From contig NZ_JACJGM010000018.1 in NCBI RefSeq assembly GCF_015024225.1, forward strand, positions 53,445 through 117,444: 64,000 bases of DNA, read 5' to 3'. This document shows, one piece after another, positions 1-7,362 of this stretch. Every line of letters starts with the position of its first letter. Positions within the stretch are counted from its first letter, which is position 1. The notes under the pieces are model-generated. The model was not told the origin of the DNA. It saw nothing but the letters and a program-made list of their open reading frames with translations, and made no database searches. The DNA is from Nocardioides lijunqiniae (GTDB lineage: Bacteria > Actinomycetota > Actinomycetes > Propionibacteriales > Nocardioidaceae). The position numbers and the translations under genes were made by a program.

Positions 1-234
1 CTACCACTCTCTTGCCCTGCTGCGACGGGCGGCAAGCCGACTGAATCTTGCCCGCCTACCACTAGTTGACGGCTCAGAGTAGTACGACCGCCTACCAGAA
101 ATCGGCGGCTTGACCTGCGGTTACGGGCTCACCTGCAGAACTACAACGTGCGTATTAGTTGACAGGTTGCCTACCAGTAGGCACCCTTATGGCAAGCAGC
201 GCTTGACAGATAGGCGCCTACCAGCGGAGGATCG
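1..234 (+). promoter_or_regulatory. Early promoter/operator region with GCCTACCA repeats
   Basis: No gene is seen here. GCCTACCA occurs at 54-61, 90-97, 169-176 and 216-223, with a partial copy at 1-6. TTGAC occurs at 66, 110, 159 and 203. The copy at 169-182 is a dyad, GCCTAC-CA-GTAGGC. It lies between a TTGACA (159-164) and a CACCCT (182-187) spaced 17 bp apart. That is the layout of a repressible promoter with its operator between the -35 and -10 boxes. The binding protein is not known. The next gene, an XRE-type regulator, or a repressor upstream of the window are candidates. Confidence 0.55.
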
Positions 235-528
235 ATGCACCGATACAAGAGATGGCCGAAGGGAACGTGGATGCGTCTCGTCAGCAAGGAGCGGCTCCAG
301 TCATTCGTCGGTCCGGAGTCCCACAAGAAGATGAGCCAGCGCCGTCTGGCCCGGTACGCCGACAAGCACCCGTCCTTCATCAACCACCTGACCTCCGGTC
401 GCCGCACCTCGTGCGAGCCGCGGACGGCTGAGCTCATCGCGGAGGCGCTCGACGTGCCCCTCGCTGTTCTCTTCATGCCCGAAACGGCAAGCAGTGGTAG
501 CGCGATCAGCAAGGAGAAGGTGGCATGA
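235..528 (+). CDS. XRE-family helix-turn-helix protein
   Basis: A 97-aa DNA-binding protein. The segment from about residue 30 to 80 (SQRRLARYADKHPSFINHLT, then a second helix pair ending LDVPLAVLF) has the Cro/C1-type HTH layout with a conserved L/F end. The start chosen has GGAGG four to five bases upstream. A second ATG at 271, 12 codons in, is preceded by AAGGGA and gives the MRLVSKE- start more usual in related actinophage proteins. It is the first gene after the operator array and heads a coupled series, so it is probably an early regulator. It lacks the peptidase domain of a full CI repressor. Confidence 0.8.
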   Translation: MHRYKRWPKGTWMRLVSKERLQSFVGPESHKKMSQRRLARYADKHPSFINHLTSGRRTSCEPRTAELIAEALDVPLAVLFMPETASSGSAISKEKVA

Positions 529-770
529 GCGACCGCAGCCAGATCGCGAAGATCGCCGCCAACTCGCGGTGGGCGCGCGAGACCGACAGGTCCGCCGCGA
601 CCCAGCCGGCCCGCGACGGGCTGAACCGTCGCTTCGAGCTCGAGGTCGACCCCGACGGGGTCCTCCCCGTCAACGAGCGCGCCACCCGCGCGCTGTCCGC
701 GCGGCGCGCGCACTTCCAGCGCCTCGCCCTGAAGTCCGCGCAGGCCCGCCGGGCCAAGCGCTCCGCCTGA
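525..770 (+). CDS. Small conserved phage/plasmid protein, function unknown
   Basis: An 81-aa basic protein that overlaps the upstream stop codon (ATGA). It has the pattern common in actinobacterial mobile elements: an N-terminal SDRSQIAKIAANSRWA segment, an FELEVDPDGVLP core, and a C-terminal helix rich in Arg/Lys/Ala (LALKSAQARRAKR). I recognise the family as widespread in mycobacterial and streptomycete elements but know of no function. A nucleic-acid-associated role is only a guess from the charge. Confidence 0.8.
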   Translation: MSDRSQIAKIAANSRWARETDRSAATQPARDGLNRRFELEVDPDGVLPVNERATRALSARRAHFQRLALKSAQARRAKRSA

Positions 771-841
771 CCCATCACATGCCGCGGGGCCCGGCTCATC
801 GCCTGGCAGCGACCGGACCCCACGAACGAAAGAAGGATCCC

Positions 842-1216
842 ATGAGCACCACCGCCACACCGAGCAACGTCGAGCGACAGGCGCCGACGGCGCTCCTCGC
901 CGTCGTCCAGCACATCCACGACCACGACCTCGGCGTCCCGCTCTCCATCGCACCGCCCTCGACCGCCTCCCCCTTCTTCACGATCGGGATCGTCGCCGAC
1001 TCCATCGACGCCTGGGTGGGGTCCGGGCTCGCCGTGGACGTCGACGCCATCGAGAGCCGCCCCATCGGCGGCCGGATCAGCGGCCGCCTCTGGGAGCGCA
1101 TCACCACCCCCGGGCGGCTCCTGCCCTACGGCATCCGCGTGAACCTCATGTACTCGAGGCCCCTCGTCGAGGCCCCCCGCCACCTGGCCGCTGTCGCCGA
1201 TGGGGGTGCCGCATGA
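842..1216 (+). CDS. Hypothetical early protein
   Basis: A 124-aa protein with no domain I recognise. The start ATG has AAGGA six bases upstream. An upstream in-frame extension is rejected because it would overlap the preceding gene in a different frame. The middle part (FFTIGIVADSIDAWV, then VDVDAIESRP) looks like a small alpha/beta fold. It overlaps the next gene by four bases, so the two are probably translated together. Confidence 0.7.
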   Translation: MSTTATPSNVERQAPTALLAVVQHIHDHDLGVPLSIAPPSTASPFFTIGIVADSIDAWVGSGLAVDVDAIESRPIGGRISGRLWERITTPGRLLPYGIRVNLMYSRPLVEAPRHLAAVADGGAA

Positions 1217-1512
1217 GCGCCTCGCCGGTCCCCGAGCGGGACGACTGGATGGATGTCGCCGAGGCCGTGAACGTCACCCCGATGCGCGCCGAGTCGATCC
1301 GGGTCGACTACTCCGACGCCGAGTTCGCGCACGTCATGGCGAACTTCACGCGCCTCGAGGCACTGGCCAACGAGCCGATCCCCTACGAGCTGACCAACGA
1401 GGCCCTCGGGTACTGCGGTCACTGCGGGGGCAGCGGTCTGGCTGAGCACCGTTCGGCGCTGACCGGCGCGCCGGCGCTCATCACGTGCCCGGTCTGCAAG
1501 GGCGAGTCGTGA
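1213..1512 (+). CDS. Hypothetical protein with DnaJ-like zinc knuckle pair
   Basis: A 99-aa protein. The C-terminal third carries CGHCGGSG and, about 20 residues later, CPVCKGES. These are two CxxCxGxG-type knuckles like those of the DnaJ zinc domain, which together would bind one zinc. The N-terminal part is acidic and unassigned. It starts inside the upstream stop (ATGA) and its own stop overlaps the next start. Confidence 0.75.
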   Translation: MSASPVPERDDWMDVAEAVNVTPMRAESIRVDYSDAEFAHVMANFTRLEALANEPIPYELTNEALGYCGHCGGSGLAEHRSALTGAPALITCPVCKGES

Positions 1513-1643
1513 TGGCCGGGTGGGCCGGCGCGGCCGTGGTCGTGTCCTCGGACCCGTGGCTCGGCGCGCCGACGGATGCCGACCGGGCGCTCGTCGAGGC
1601 CGTCGGGCACCTTGTCGACGACACCGTGGCAGGTGCGGCATGA
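1512..1643 (+). CDS. Small ORF, 43 aa
   Basis: A 43-aa frame starting in the overlap of the preceding TGA and ending in the overlap with the next ATG (TGATG, then ATGA). It fills the gap exactly and has G/C-ending codons. The product is hydrophobic at the N-terminus (MAGWAGAAVVVSS) and acidic afterwards. No function can be assigned. Confidence 0.5.
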   Translation: MAGWAGAAVVVSSDPWLGAPTDADRALVEAVGHLVDDTVAGAA

Positions 1644-2542
1644 CCGCCCCGAAGCACGCCCGCGACGTCAAGGGCAAGGGCCGCTACTACGGCTCCTGCG
1701 GGGACGACTGCCCCTTCGGTGACGACCTCTTCATCTCCGTCACCAACGCCCAAGGCGTCGTCGCCAAGCCCGCGCTCGTCCCGGCCGCCGTCAAGGTCAC
1801 CGCAGAGACCGCCTGGAACCAGCTGCCCGCCATGGTCGCCATGTCCCGCCAGACCCCGACCGGCCCCAACGGGTGCGAGAAGAAGCGCGTCGCCGAACGC
1901 TGCGGCTCCTGCCGGTTCTGCCTCACCGCCGCCATCAAACGCGAGCACCAGAACCAGTGGGACACCGCCGCCGACTTCGGCTCCCTCGTCCACTCCTACG
2001 CGTTCTCCCACGTCGTCGGCGAGCCCCGCCCCTACGACCCCGACGTCGAGCCCTTCGTCCAGCAGTACATCCAGTTCCTGTCCCTGTGGGGCGTCGACCT
2101 CGACCGCCACGTCGAGGCCGCCGAGACCACCGTCCTGAACCGGCCGAAGAAGTACGCCGGCACCGGGGACATCTGGCTGCACCTCCCCACCGGCCCCGCC
2201 GGGCGGCGACAGCTGTGGCTCGTCGACATCAAGACCTCCCTCAAGGCCCCGGTCAACCGGGTCTACGCCGACCAGGAGCTGCAGCTCGCCGGGCTCCGCT
2301 TCGCGCCCACCGCGCTCCTGGCCGACGACACCGAGATCGCGGTCCCGAAGTTCGCCGGCGCCGCGCTGCTCAACCTCCGCGCCGGCGCCCACCAGCTCAT
2401 CCCGTTGCCCGCCGACAAGGCCGCCTACAAGGCGTTCCTCGGCGCGGTCGACCTCCAGCTCCACTTCCACGCCCAGGACACCAAGGCCTGGGTCGCCCTC
2501 GACGCGCCGGCACTGCCGGCACCTGCCCGGAAGGCCTCCTGA
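1640..2542 (+). CDS. PD-(D/E)XK (Cas4/RecB-like) nuclease
   Basis: A 300-aa predicted nuclease of the Cas4/RecB exonuclease fold, used in phage recombination and DNA processing. The visible motif chain is H118 in GSLVH, D177 in GTGDIW, D196 and K198 in VDIKTS, and a QxxLA motif (QELQLAGL, about 212-219). Unlike true Cas4, which frames the fold with one N-terminal and three C-terminal cysteines, the cysteines here (C20, C24, C79, C88, C91, C94) are all N-terminal. They more likely bind zinc, or form an atypical Fe-S site. The gene sits directly before the Gp3-like gene and near other DNA-metabolism genes. Confidence 0.82.
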   Translation: MTAPKHARDVKGKGRYYGSCGDDCPFGDDLFISVTNAQGVVAKPALVPAAVKVTAETAWNQLPAMVAMSRQTPTGPNGCEKKRVAERCGSCRFCLTAAIKREHQNQWDTAADFGSLVHSYAFSHVVGEPRPYDPDVEPFVQQYIQFLSLWGVDLDRHVEAAETTVLNRPKKYAGTGDIWLHLPTGPAGRRQLWLVDIKTSLKAPVNRVYADQELQLAGLRFAPTALLADDTEIAVPKFAGAALLNLRAGAHQLIPLPADKAAYKAFLGAVDLQLHFHAQDTKAWVALDAPALPAPARKAS

Positions 2543-2543
2543 C

Positions 2544-3707
2544 ATGCCCATCTCACCCATCGTGCTGCAGCGCCGGCACGCCGAGCTCGGACGGATCCGC
2601 CTCGGCGCCAAGCAGGGCGGCAACGGCCGCCCCATGAAGCTCGAGTGCTTCCGCTTCACCAGCCCCTCCGAGGGCTACGTCAAGGACCTCGCGCAGCTCT
2701 ACGGTGGCGCGGCCCGCCCCTGGGACAACAACGGCAAGGCCGAGTTCGAGGTCTTCACCGAGGCCCGCTCGATCGACGTCATCGCCGTCAAGGGCGGCCT
2801 CTCGCAGTGGCTCGAGACCTGGTCCGGCGGCGGCTGCACCCACCGCTGCGACGGCGAGGTCAACACCCTGACCAACGAGGCCTGCAACCCCAACGACCCG
2901 GCCCACAAGAACGCGAAGCCCACCACCCGGCTCTCGCTGATGCTGCCCGAGCTCGACGCGATGGGCGTGTGGCGCATGGAGTCCCACGGCTGGAACGCGG
3001 CCGCGGAGATCCCGGCCGTCGCCGAGCTCGCGCAGTACGTCGGGGACCTCGTGCCCGCGGTGCTGCACCTCGTCGAGCGCCGCTCGGTCCGCGACGGCAA
3101 GACCTCGCGGTTCGTGGTCCCGGTCCTGGACCTGCGCATCGGGGTCGCGCGGCTGCGCGAGCTGGTCGCGGAGAAGTCGGGCACCGCGCCCGAGCTCGCC
3201 ACGGCCGGCCCGCAGCGCCCGGCCCTCGCCGCTGGGCCGTCCGCGCCGTCCGCTCCTGCCGAGCCGGACGCCTACGCGCCGTTCTTCGCCCGGGTCGCGG
3301 ACGCCCTGCAGCGCACCGACCTGATCGGGATCTGGGACGACGCGAAGGCGCAGCAGCTCGTCGGCCCGCAGGCCCAGGCCACCGAGCGGGCCGCGGAGTT
3401 CGTGGCCGCGTGGAAGGCCCGCGCGCACGACCTGCCCGAGACCGCCCCCGCGGCAGCCTCCACGGTCGACGAGCCGGACGCGGACGGTGTCGTCGACGCC
3501 GAGATCGTGCCCGACCCGCCGGCCGCCGCCGGTGACGCCGACGCGGTGTGGCAGCAGGTCCTCGCGGCGTGCGGTGAGCGCGGCATGTCGATGCCCGACG
3601 TCGAGGACGACTTCGCGCAGCGCATGGGCGGGCTGTCGTCCGCCGAGGCGTCCGCCGAGGAGCTCGCCACGTACCTGCAACTCGTCCAGGCCGAGGTGGC
3701 GGCATGA
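2544..3707 (+). CDS. Gp3-like (recombination directionality factor family) protein
   Basis: A 387-aa protein matching the phage Gp3-like family, named for the recombination directionality factor of serine-integrase phages such as phiC31. The diagnostic N-terminal half is clear: LQRRHAELGRIRLG, then KLECFRFTS, YGGAARPW, LSQWLETWSGGGC, CDGE, KPTTRLSLMLPEL and GVWRMESHGWNAA. The C-terminal 150 residues are Pro/Ala/Asp-rich with an alpha-helical tail and look accessory. The only integrase in the window is a tyrosine recombinase, so the phiC31-type role cannot be assumed. The position beside the Cas4-like nuclease favours a general recombination or DNA-binding role. Confidence 0.82.
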   Translation: MPISPIVLQRRHAELGRIRLGAKQGGNGRPMKLECFRFTSPSEGYVKDLAQLYGGAARPWDNNGKAEFEVFTEARSIDVIAVKGGLSQWLETWSGGGCTHRCDGEVNTLTNEACNPNDPAHKNAKPTTRLSLMLPELDAMGVWRMESHGWNAAAEIPAVAELAQYVGDLVPAVLHLVERRSVRDGKTSRFVVPVLDLRIGVARLRELVAEKSGTAPELATAGPQRPALAAGPSAPSAPAEPDAYAPFFARVADALQRTDLIGIWDDAKAQQLVGPQAQATERAAEFVAAWKARAHDLPETAPAAASTVDEPDADGVVDAEIVPDPPAAAGDADAVWQQVLAACGERGMSMPDVEDDFAQRMGGLSSAEASAEELATYLQLVQAEVAA

Positions 3708-4135
3708 GCACACGCCTCCGCCACGTCGCGGAGTTCTCCTACCCCGGCGCGCTCTTCCCCGAGAGCGTCACCCGCGAGGTCGACCAGCCGACGCTGGACG
3801 CCGCCCTCGCCGTCGCGCCGACCGAGACGGACGGCTTCTTCCGCAAGGACGGCTGGTACGCCGTCAAGATCACCGCCTTCCACGAGAAGCGGTACGTCGC
3901 CGACGACGGCGCGGAGACCTGGGTGCGCACCGCCCGGCCGGTGAAGGTCCGCTCCTGGGTCGTCGGCGAGAAGATCCACGCCGACGACATCGAGCCCACC
4001 GACCGCAACCGCATCCTGATCGCCAACATCCGCGGCAACAGCACCGACGGGTACGGCGTGCGCACACGGATCGGCAACTGGCAGATGGCCTCGGACTACG
4101 ACGAGGTCCTCCCGGCGTCGGCGGTGACGCGATGA
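3704..4135 (+). CDS. Hypothetical early protein
   Basis: A 143-aa soluble protein coupled to both neighbours by four-base overlaps. It contains alternating charged and aromatic beta-strand-like segments (DGWYAVKITAFHEKRYV, then VKVRSWVVGEKI) and an IEPTDRNRILIANI segment. There are no catalytic motifs. It may be a small DNA-metabolism accessory protein, judged only from its position between the Gp3-like and DnaQ-like genes. Confidence 0.72.
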   Translation: MSTRLRHVAEFSYPGALFPESVTREVDQPTLDAALAVAPTETDGFFRKDGWYAVKITAFHEKRYVADDGAETWVRTARPVKVRSWVVGEKIHADDIEPTDRNRILIANIRGNSTDGYGVRTRIGNWQMASDYDEVLPASAVTR

Positions 4136-5022
4136 GCACCCCGAAGTGGCACGACGGCACGATTGTCGCCTTCGACACCGAGACGACATCGGTCGAGCCA
4201 ACCACGGCCCGCATCGTCACAGCCGCGGTTGTCTACCTCACCCCCGGCGAGCGCCCCCGCCCGATCCGCTACCTCATCGACCCCCAGGTCGAGATCCCCA
4301 CCGAGGCGGCCGCAGTGCACGGGTGGACCAACGACCGGCTCGAGCAGACCATCGGCCGGCCCGGGTTCGCCCAGCGCACCCTCAACGGCGTCGTCTCGAC
4401 CATCGCGGCCGAGGCCGCAGTGTTCGAGATCGCCGCCCACCTCGCCGCGACCATCGGCCGCGACCAGGCCGTGGTCGTGCACAACGCGCCGTACGACCTC
4501 ACCCTCCTCGAGCACGAGTGCGGCCGCCACGACATCGCCCCCCTGTCGGCCCGCCCTCGCGGGCTGGCCGGCGTGGTCGACCCGATGGTCATCGAGAAGC
4601 AGTACGACCCCTTCCGCAAGATCTGCCTCAAGGCGCCCGGGTGCCGGCGCGATGAGGGTCACCACGAGTGCGGGGGTTGCCGTGGCGGGAAGGTCCGGTG
4701 CGGCGGCTGCGGTGCGACCGACAAGAAGCTCGAGTCGCTCTGCACCCACTACGGGGTTCGGCACGGCGGCGCGCACGACGCGGCCGCCGACGCGATCGCC
4801 TCGGCGCGGCTGCTCCGCAAGCTGCTGACCGCGTGGCCGCAGATGGCGTCGTGGCGGCTCCCGACCCTGCACGAGCACCAGGTGACCTGGCGGCGCGAGC
4901 AGATGGACGGGCTGCGGTCGTTCTTCGACAAGGCCGGCACCGCCCACGACGGGTGCTGCGGAGTGTGGCCCGTCCACACGTCGGCGTGCGCCGGCGCTCA
5001 CCGGGTCGAGGTGGCGGCATGA
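4132..5022 (+). CDS. DnaQ-like 3'-5' exonuclease with zinc-ribbon insert
   Basis: A 296-aa DEDDh exonuclease. Exo I is D15/E17 (FDTETTS), Exo II is N118/D122 (HNAPYD), and Exo III is H215/D220 (HDAAAD). All four acidic residues and the catalytic histidine are present, so it should degrade DNA or RNA from the 3' end. Between Exo II and Exo III an insert (about 165-193) carries CxxC pairs C180/C183 and C190/C193 plus C165, C171, H177 and H178. This resembles a zinc ribbon. No polymerase is encoded nearby, so it may serve recombination rather than proofreading. Confidence 0.85.
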   Translation: MSTPKWHDGTIVAFDTETTSVEPTTARIVTAAVVYLTPGERPRPIRYLIDPQVEIPTEAAAVHGWTNDRLEQTIGRPGFAQRTLNGVVSTIAAEAAVFEIAAHLAATIGRDQAVVVHNAPYDLTLLEHECGRHDIAPLSARPRGLAGVVDPMVIEKQYDPFRKICLKAPGCRRDEGHHECGGCRGGKVRCGGCGATDKKLESLCTHYGVRHGGAHDAAADAIASARLLRKLLTAWPQMASWRLPTLHEHQVTWRREQMDGLRSFFDKAGTAHDGCCGVWPVHTSACAGAHRVEVAA

Positions 5023-5225
5023 CGACCCCCAAGCCGCCGCGGTGCGACCGGCCCTACGCCCACGGCCCGCACACCTTCGTGTCCGACCCGGCCTCCGACG
5101 TCGACGTCGCCTGCGTCGGCCGCCGCGGCCCCCGGCACCTGTCCCTGCTCCTCGCCGAGCGTCCCCAGCTCGACGGCGTCGGCGTCGCGCCGGCGCTCTA
5201 CCAACTCGAGGTGATGTCCGCATGA
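5019..5225 (+). CDS. Hypothetical protein, 68 aa
   Basis: A small soluble protein starting in the upstream stop (ATGA) and ending over the next start. It has an N-terminal CDRPYAHGPHTF segment with Cys/His, possibly metal-binding, and a short helical C-terminus (LYQLEVMSA). No family is recognised. Confidence 0.6.
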   Translation: MTTPKPPRCDRPYAHGPHTFVSDPASDVDVACVGRRGPRHLSLLLAERPQLDGVGVAPALYQLEVMSA

Positions 5226-5848
5226 GGTACACCGTCCGCCCGCTCTCTGACCGCACCTGGCTCGGGACCATGGGCAAGGAGGCCACCCGCTTCGGCGCGA
5301 AGTGGGGCTCCACCCTCGAGCTGCTCGACCGCGAGGTCGGCGCGCTGCAAGGCCGCGACGTCGTCCTCGAGATCGACGTCGCCGAGACCGACCTCAAGCT
5401 CAACGGCGAGCTCCGCGCCAACGCCCGCCTGACGAGCTCGGCCGTCGTGCTCGCCTTCGAGTCCAAGCACGGCCCGATGCAGTACCGCTGCGACCGCTTC
5501 TACACGAACTGGGCTCACCAGGGACCTGAGTGGCAGCACAACGTCCGCGCGATCGCGCTCACGCTCGAGGCCCTCCGCGCGGTCGACCGCTACGGCGCCA
5601 CCGAGACCGGCCAGCAGTACGCCGGCTTCAAGGCGCTCCCGGCCGGCCACGCCATGCCCGCCAGCCACATGACCCGTGACGAGGCGCTGCTGACATTGCA
5701 CCGGCACTCGAACGCCTACGACACGGACCCCATTGAAGTGCACCACAAGCGAGCCCGCGCCGCTGTGCACCCAGACCGGCTCGGCGGCGACCGCACCCTC
5801 TGGGACCAGGTCGAGCAAGCCGCAGGAGTGCTGGGGGTGCGGTCATGA
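5222..5848 (+). CDS. J-domain-like protein
   Basis: A 208-aa protein with a C-terminal DnaJ-like J-domain remnant. HHKRARAAVHPDRLGGDRTL (about 174-193) places an HPD tripeptide at 183-185 after a basic helix and before a final helix (WDQVEQAAGVLG). This is the core used to stimulate an Hsp70. The N-terminal 140 residues are unlike Hsp40 and contain a beta-rich region (VVLEIDVAETDLKL, TSSAVVLAFESK). It probably recruits host DnaK to a phage complex such as a replication assembly, in the manner of lambda P. That role is inference. Confidence 0.72.
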   Translation: MRYTVRPLSDRTWLGTMGKEATRFGAKWGSTLELLDREVGALQGRDVVLEIDVAETDLKLNGELRANARLTSSAVVLAFESKHGPMQYRCDRFYTNWAHQGPEWQHNVRAIALTLEALRAVDRYGATETGQQYAGFKALPAGHAMPASHMTRDEALLTLHRHSNAYDTDPIEVHHKRARAAVHPDRLGGDRTLWDQVEQAAGVLGVRS

Positions 5849-5979
5849 CCGCCGCCCTGGTCGTCATCGTCGTGGTCGCCTTCGTCCTGGCCGCCGTGTG
5901 CGTGCTCGTCGAGGCGAACCGTGAGCTGCAGGTCGACGTCGACCTGGTCCTCGGCGAGCCCGGGGGTGGTGCGCGATGA
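5845..5979 (+). CDS. Small membrane protein, 44 aa
   Basis: Short coding frame coupled to both neighbours by ATGA overlaps. Residues 3-24 (AALVVIVVVAFVLAAVCVLV) form one strongly hydrophobic transmembrane helix, followed by an acidic tail. It is of the type seen in strings of tiny early phage genes. Function unknown. Confidence 0.55.
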   Translation: MTAALVVIVVVAFVLAAVCVLVEANRELQVDVDLVLGEPGGGAR

Positions 5980-6296
5980 CCGCCGCCGACGCGGCCCAGC
6001 GCCTGGCCGACCTCACCGACCCGCACGCCGGCTGCATCCCGCGCTTCTGCCGTGCGGGCAACAACTCGGGCGTCGCGAGGTGCGACGACCCTGCGGACAG
6101 AACAGCTACTCCGCCCGCCGAGCGTGCGCTGACCGACGCCGAGCGTGAGTCGCTCGCGAAGGACATCCAGCGTCGATTCCACCGCGGCGGGATCCAGACC
6201 AACGAGACCGGGCTCACGGCCACGATCCGCTGCGCCCTCGATGCCTTCGACTCCCTCCTCGCTGCCCATGACACCGAGGCAGGTGAGCAGCCGTGA
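5976..6296 (+). CDS. Hypothetical protein, 106 aa
   Basis: A soluble protein with two cysteines near the N-terminus (CIPRFC) and a third at ARCDD, then a helical C-terminal half (LTDAERESLAKDIQRRFHRG, ATIRCALDAFDSLLAAHD). No known motif is present. It is coupled to the small genes on both sides. Confidence 0.65.
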   Translation: MTAADAAQRLADLTDPHAGCIPRFCRAGNNSGVARCDDPADRTATPPAERALTDAERESLAKDIQRRFHRGGIQTNETGLTATIRCALDAFDSLLAAHDTEAGEQP

Positions 6297-6406
6297 TGGC
6301 CGACCTCGCGCGCCCGCTCGAGGTGCTCGCCGCCCTGGTCATCGCATTCGGCGTCCTCGACGGCGGCACCGACACCTTCGCCAACGCCCTGGCGGTGCTC
6401 CGATGA
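6296..6406 (+). CDS. Small ORF, 36 aa
   Basis: A 36-aa frame beginning in the overlap of the upstream stop (TGATG) and ending in an ATGA with the next gene. The product is mildly hydrophobic (LEVLAALVIAFGVLDGG). Tight coupling on both sides is the main support. Confidence 0.42.
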   Translation: MADLARPLEVLAALVIAFGVLDGGTDTFANALAVLR

Positions 6407-6561
6407 CCAACCTCCGCGAGCTCCTCGCCCCCATCCCCCGCCCGCCGGCGCCGTCTCGACTGGCGCGCCTCACCCACCGCATCCGCTGCAACGACCGCAT
6501 CCGCGTCCGCGGGTCCGTGCGCGCCTGCTCGGTCTGCGGCCAACTCAGGACCGTCCGATGA
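6403..6561 (+). CDS. Small basic protein, 52 aa
   Basis: Very Arg-rich product with a C-terminal CSVC pair (RACSVCGQLRT) and an Arg-rich stretch (RLTHRIRCNDRIRVRG). It may bind nucleic acid. The start is set by ATGA coupling. A longer upstream reading in this frame overlaps two other genes and is rejected. Confidence 0.5.
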   Translation: MTNLRELLAPIPRPPAPSRLARLTHRIRCNDRIRVRGSVRACSVCGQLRTVR

Positions 6562-6665
6562 ACCCCGGGCTGCTCTACCTCGTCTGCGCCGCCGTCTGGG
6601 TCCTCGCCGTGGTCGCGCTCGGCTGCGCGCTGGCCCGCATCCGGCAGGGACGAGGCGACCGATGA
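6558..6665 (+). CDS. Small membrane protein, 35 aa
   Basis: A single predicted transmembrane helix (LLYLVCAAVWVLAVVALGCA) followed by a basic tail (ARIRQGRGDR), giving an N-out/C-in topology. It is coupled to both neighbours by ATGA. Unknown function. Confidence 0.5.
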   Translation: MNPGLLYLVCAAVWVLAVVALGCALARIRQGRGDR

Positions 6666-6802
6666 GCCAGTGCCCCTCCGCCACTGGCCCGGGCCCCTGC
6701 ATGAACCCAGCCCCGCACACCCCGCCCAAGAACTGCGTCCACCACTCCACCTCCGGCGTCCCCGACCGCCACGACCGACCAGGAAGAGGCGACTCAGAGT
6801 GA
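6662..6802 (+). CDS. Small Cys/His-rich ORF, 46 aa
   Basis: Frame between the upstream ATGA and the GTGA start of the RuvC-like gene. The Pro-rich product has Cys at 4, 13 and 25 and several His residues (NCVHHST), so metal binding is possible. Its real expression is uncertain, but it exactly fills the space in the coupled series. Confidence 0.42.
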   Translation: MSQCPSATGPGPCMNPAPHTPPKNCVHHSTSGVPDRHDRPGRGDSE

Positions 6803-7362
6803 AGATCATCGGCCTCGACCTCTCCCTGACCTCCACCGGCGTCGCCGTCGTCGACGACCACGTCGAGGTCGGCCGCCGCGTCACCGTCCAACGGATCCGG
6901 TCCAACGGCAAGAAAGACGCCACCATCGCGGACCGCACCGACCGTCTCCGGCGCCTCGCCGCGAAGATCCTCATCCCCGCGCGCGACGCCGACCTCGTCG
7001 TCATCGAGGGCCCCGCCTACCACCAGTCCAACCCCGGGATGCACGACCGCTCCGGACTCTGGTGGCTCGTCACCGAGCGCCTCCACGCCTACGACTGGCC
7101 CGTCGCCGAGGTGTCGCCGTCGGTGGTGAAGAAGTACGCCACCGGCAAGGGCAACGCCGGCAAGGACCAGGTCCTCGCCGCCGTCGTACGCCGCTACCCC
7201 GACGTCGAGGTCGGCGGCAACGACGAAGCCGATGCCCTGATCCTTGCCGCCCTCGGCGCCCGCTTCCTCGGGCAGCCGATCGACGACATGCCCGCCCTGC
7301 AGAGCGCAGTCGTCGCGTCCGTGCGCTGGCCGGCGCACCTCACTGAGGAGGCGCCGTTCTGA
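6799..7362 (+). CDS. RuvC-like Holliday junction resolvase
   Basis: A 187-aa RNase H-fold endonuclease resembling RuvC. Acidic catalytic residues are in place: D7 (IIGLDLSLTSTG), E70 (VVIEGPAY), and D142/D145 (NDEADALILA). A KKYATGKGNAGKD motif precedes the last pair, as in phage RuvC-type resolvases. The GTG start overlaps the previous stop (GTGA). It is likely to resolve branched DNA during replication or packaging. Confidence 0.88.
   Translation: MKIIGLDLSLTSTGVAVVDDHVEVGRRVTVQRIRSNGKKDATIADRTDRLRRLAAKILIPARDADLVVIEGPAYHQSNPGMHDRSGLWWLVTERLHAYDWPVAEVSPSVVKKYATGKGNAGKDQVLAAVVRRYPDVEVGGNDEADALILAALGARFLGQPIDDMPALQSAVVASVRWPAHLTEEAPF

Noticed and set aside
1..234. Possible CRISPR array from the repeated GCCTACCA
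   Set aside because: The repeat is only 8 bp, the spacings vary (36, 79, 47) and there are no cas genes. The Cas4-like nuclease at 1640 is a phage recombination type. An operator array fits better.
1640..2542. Cas4 as part of a CRISPR system
   Set aside because: The C-terminal cysteine triad of Cas4 is missing and no other cas gene or array is present.
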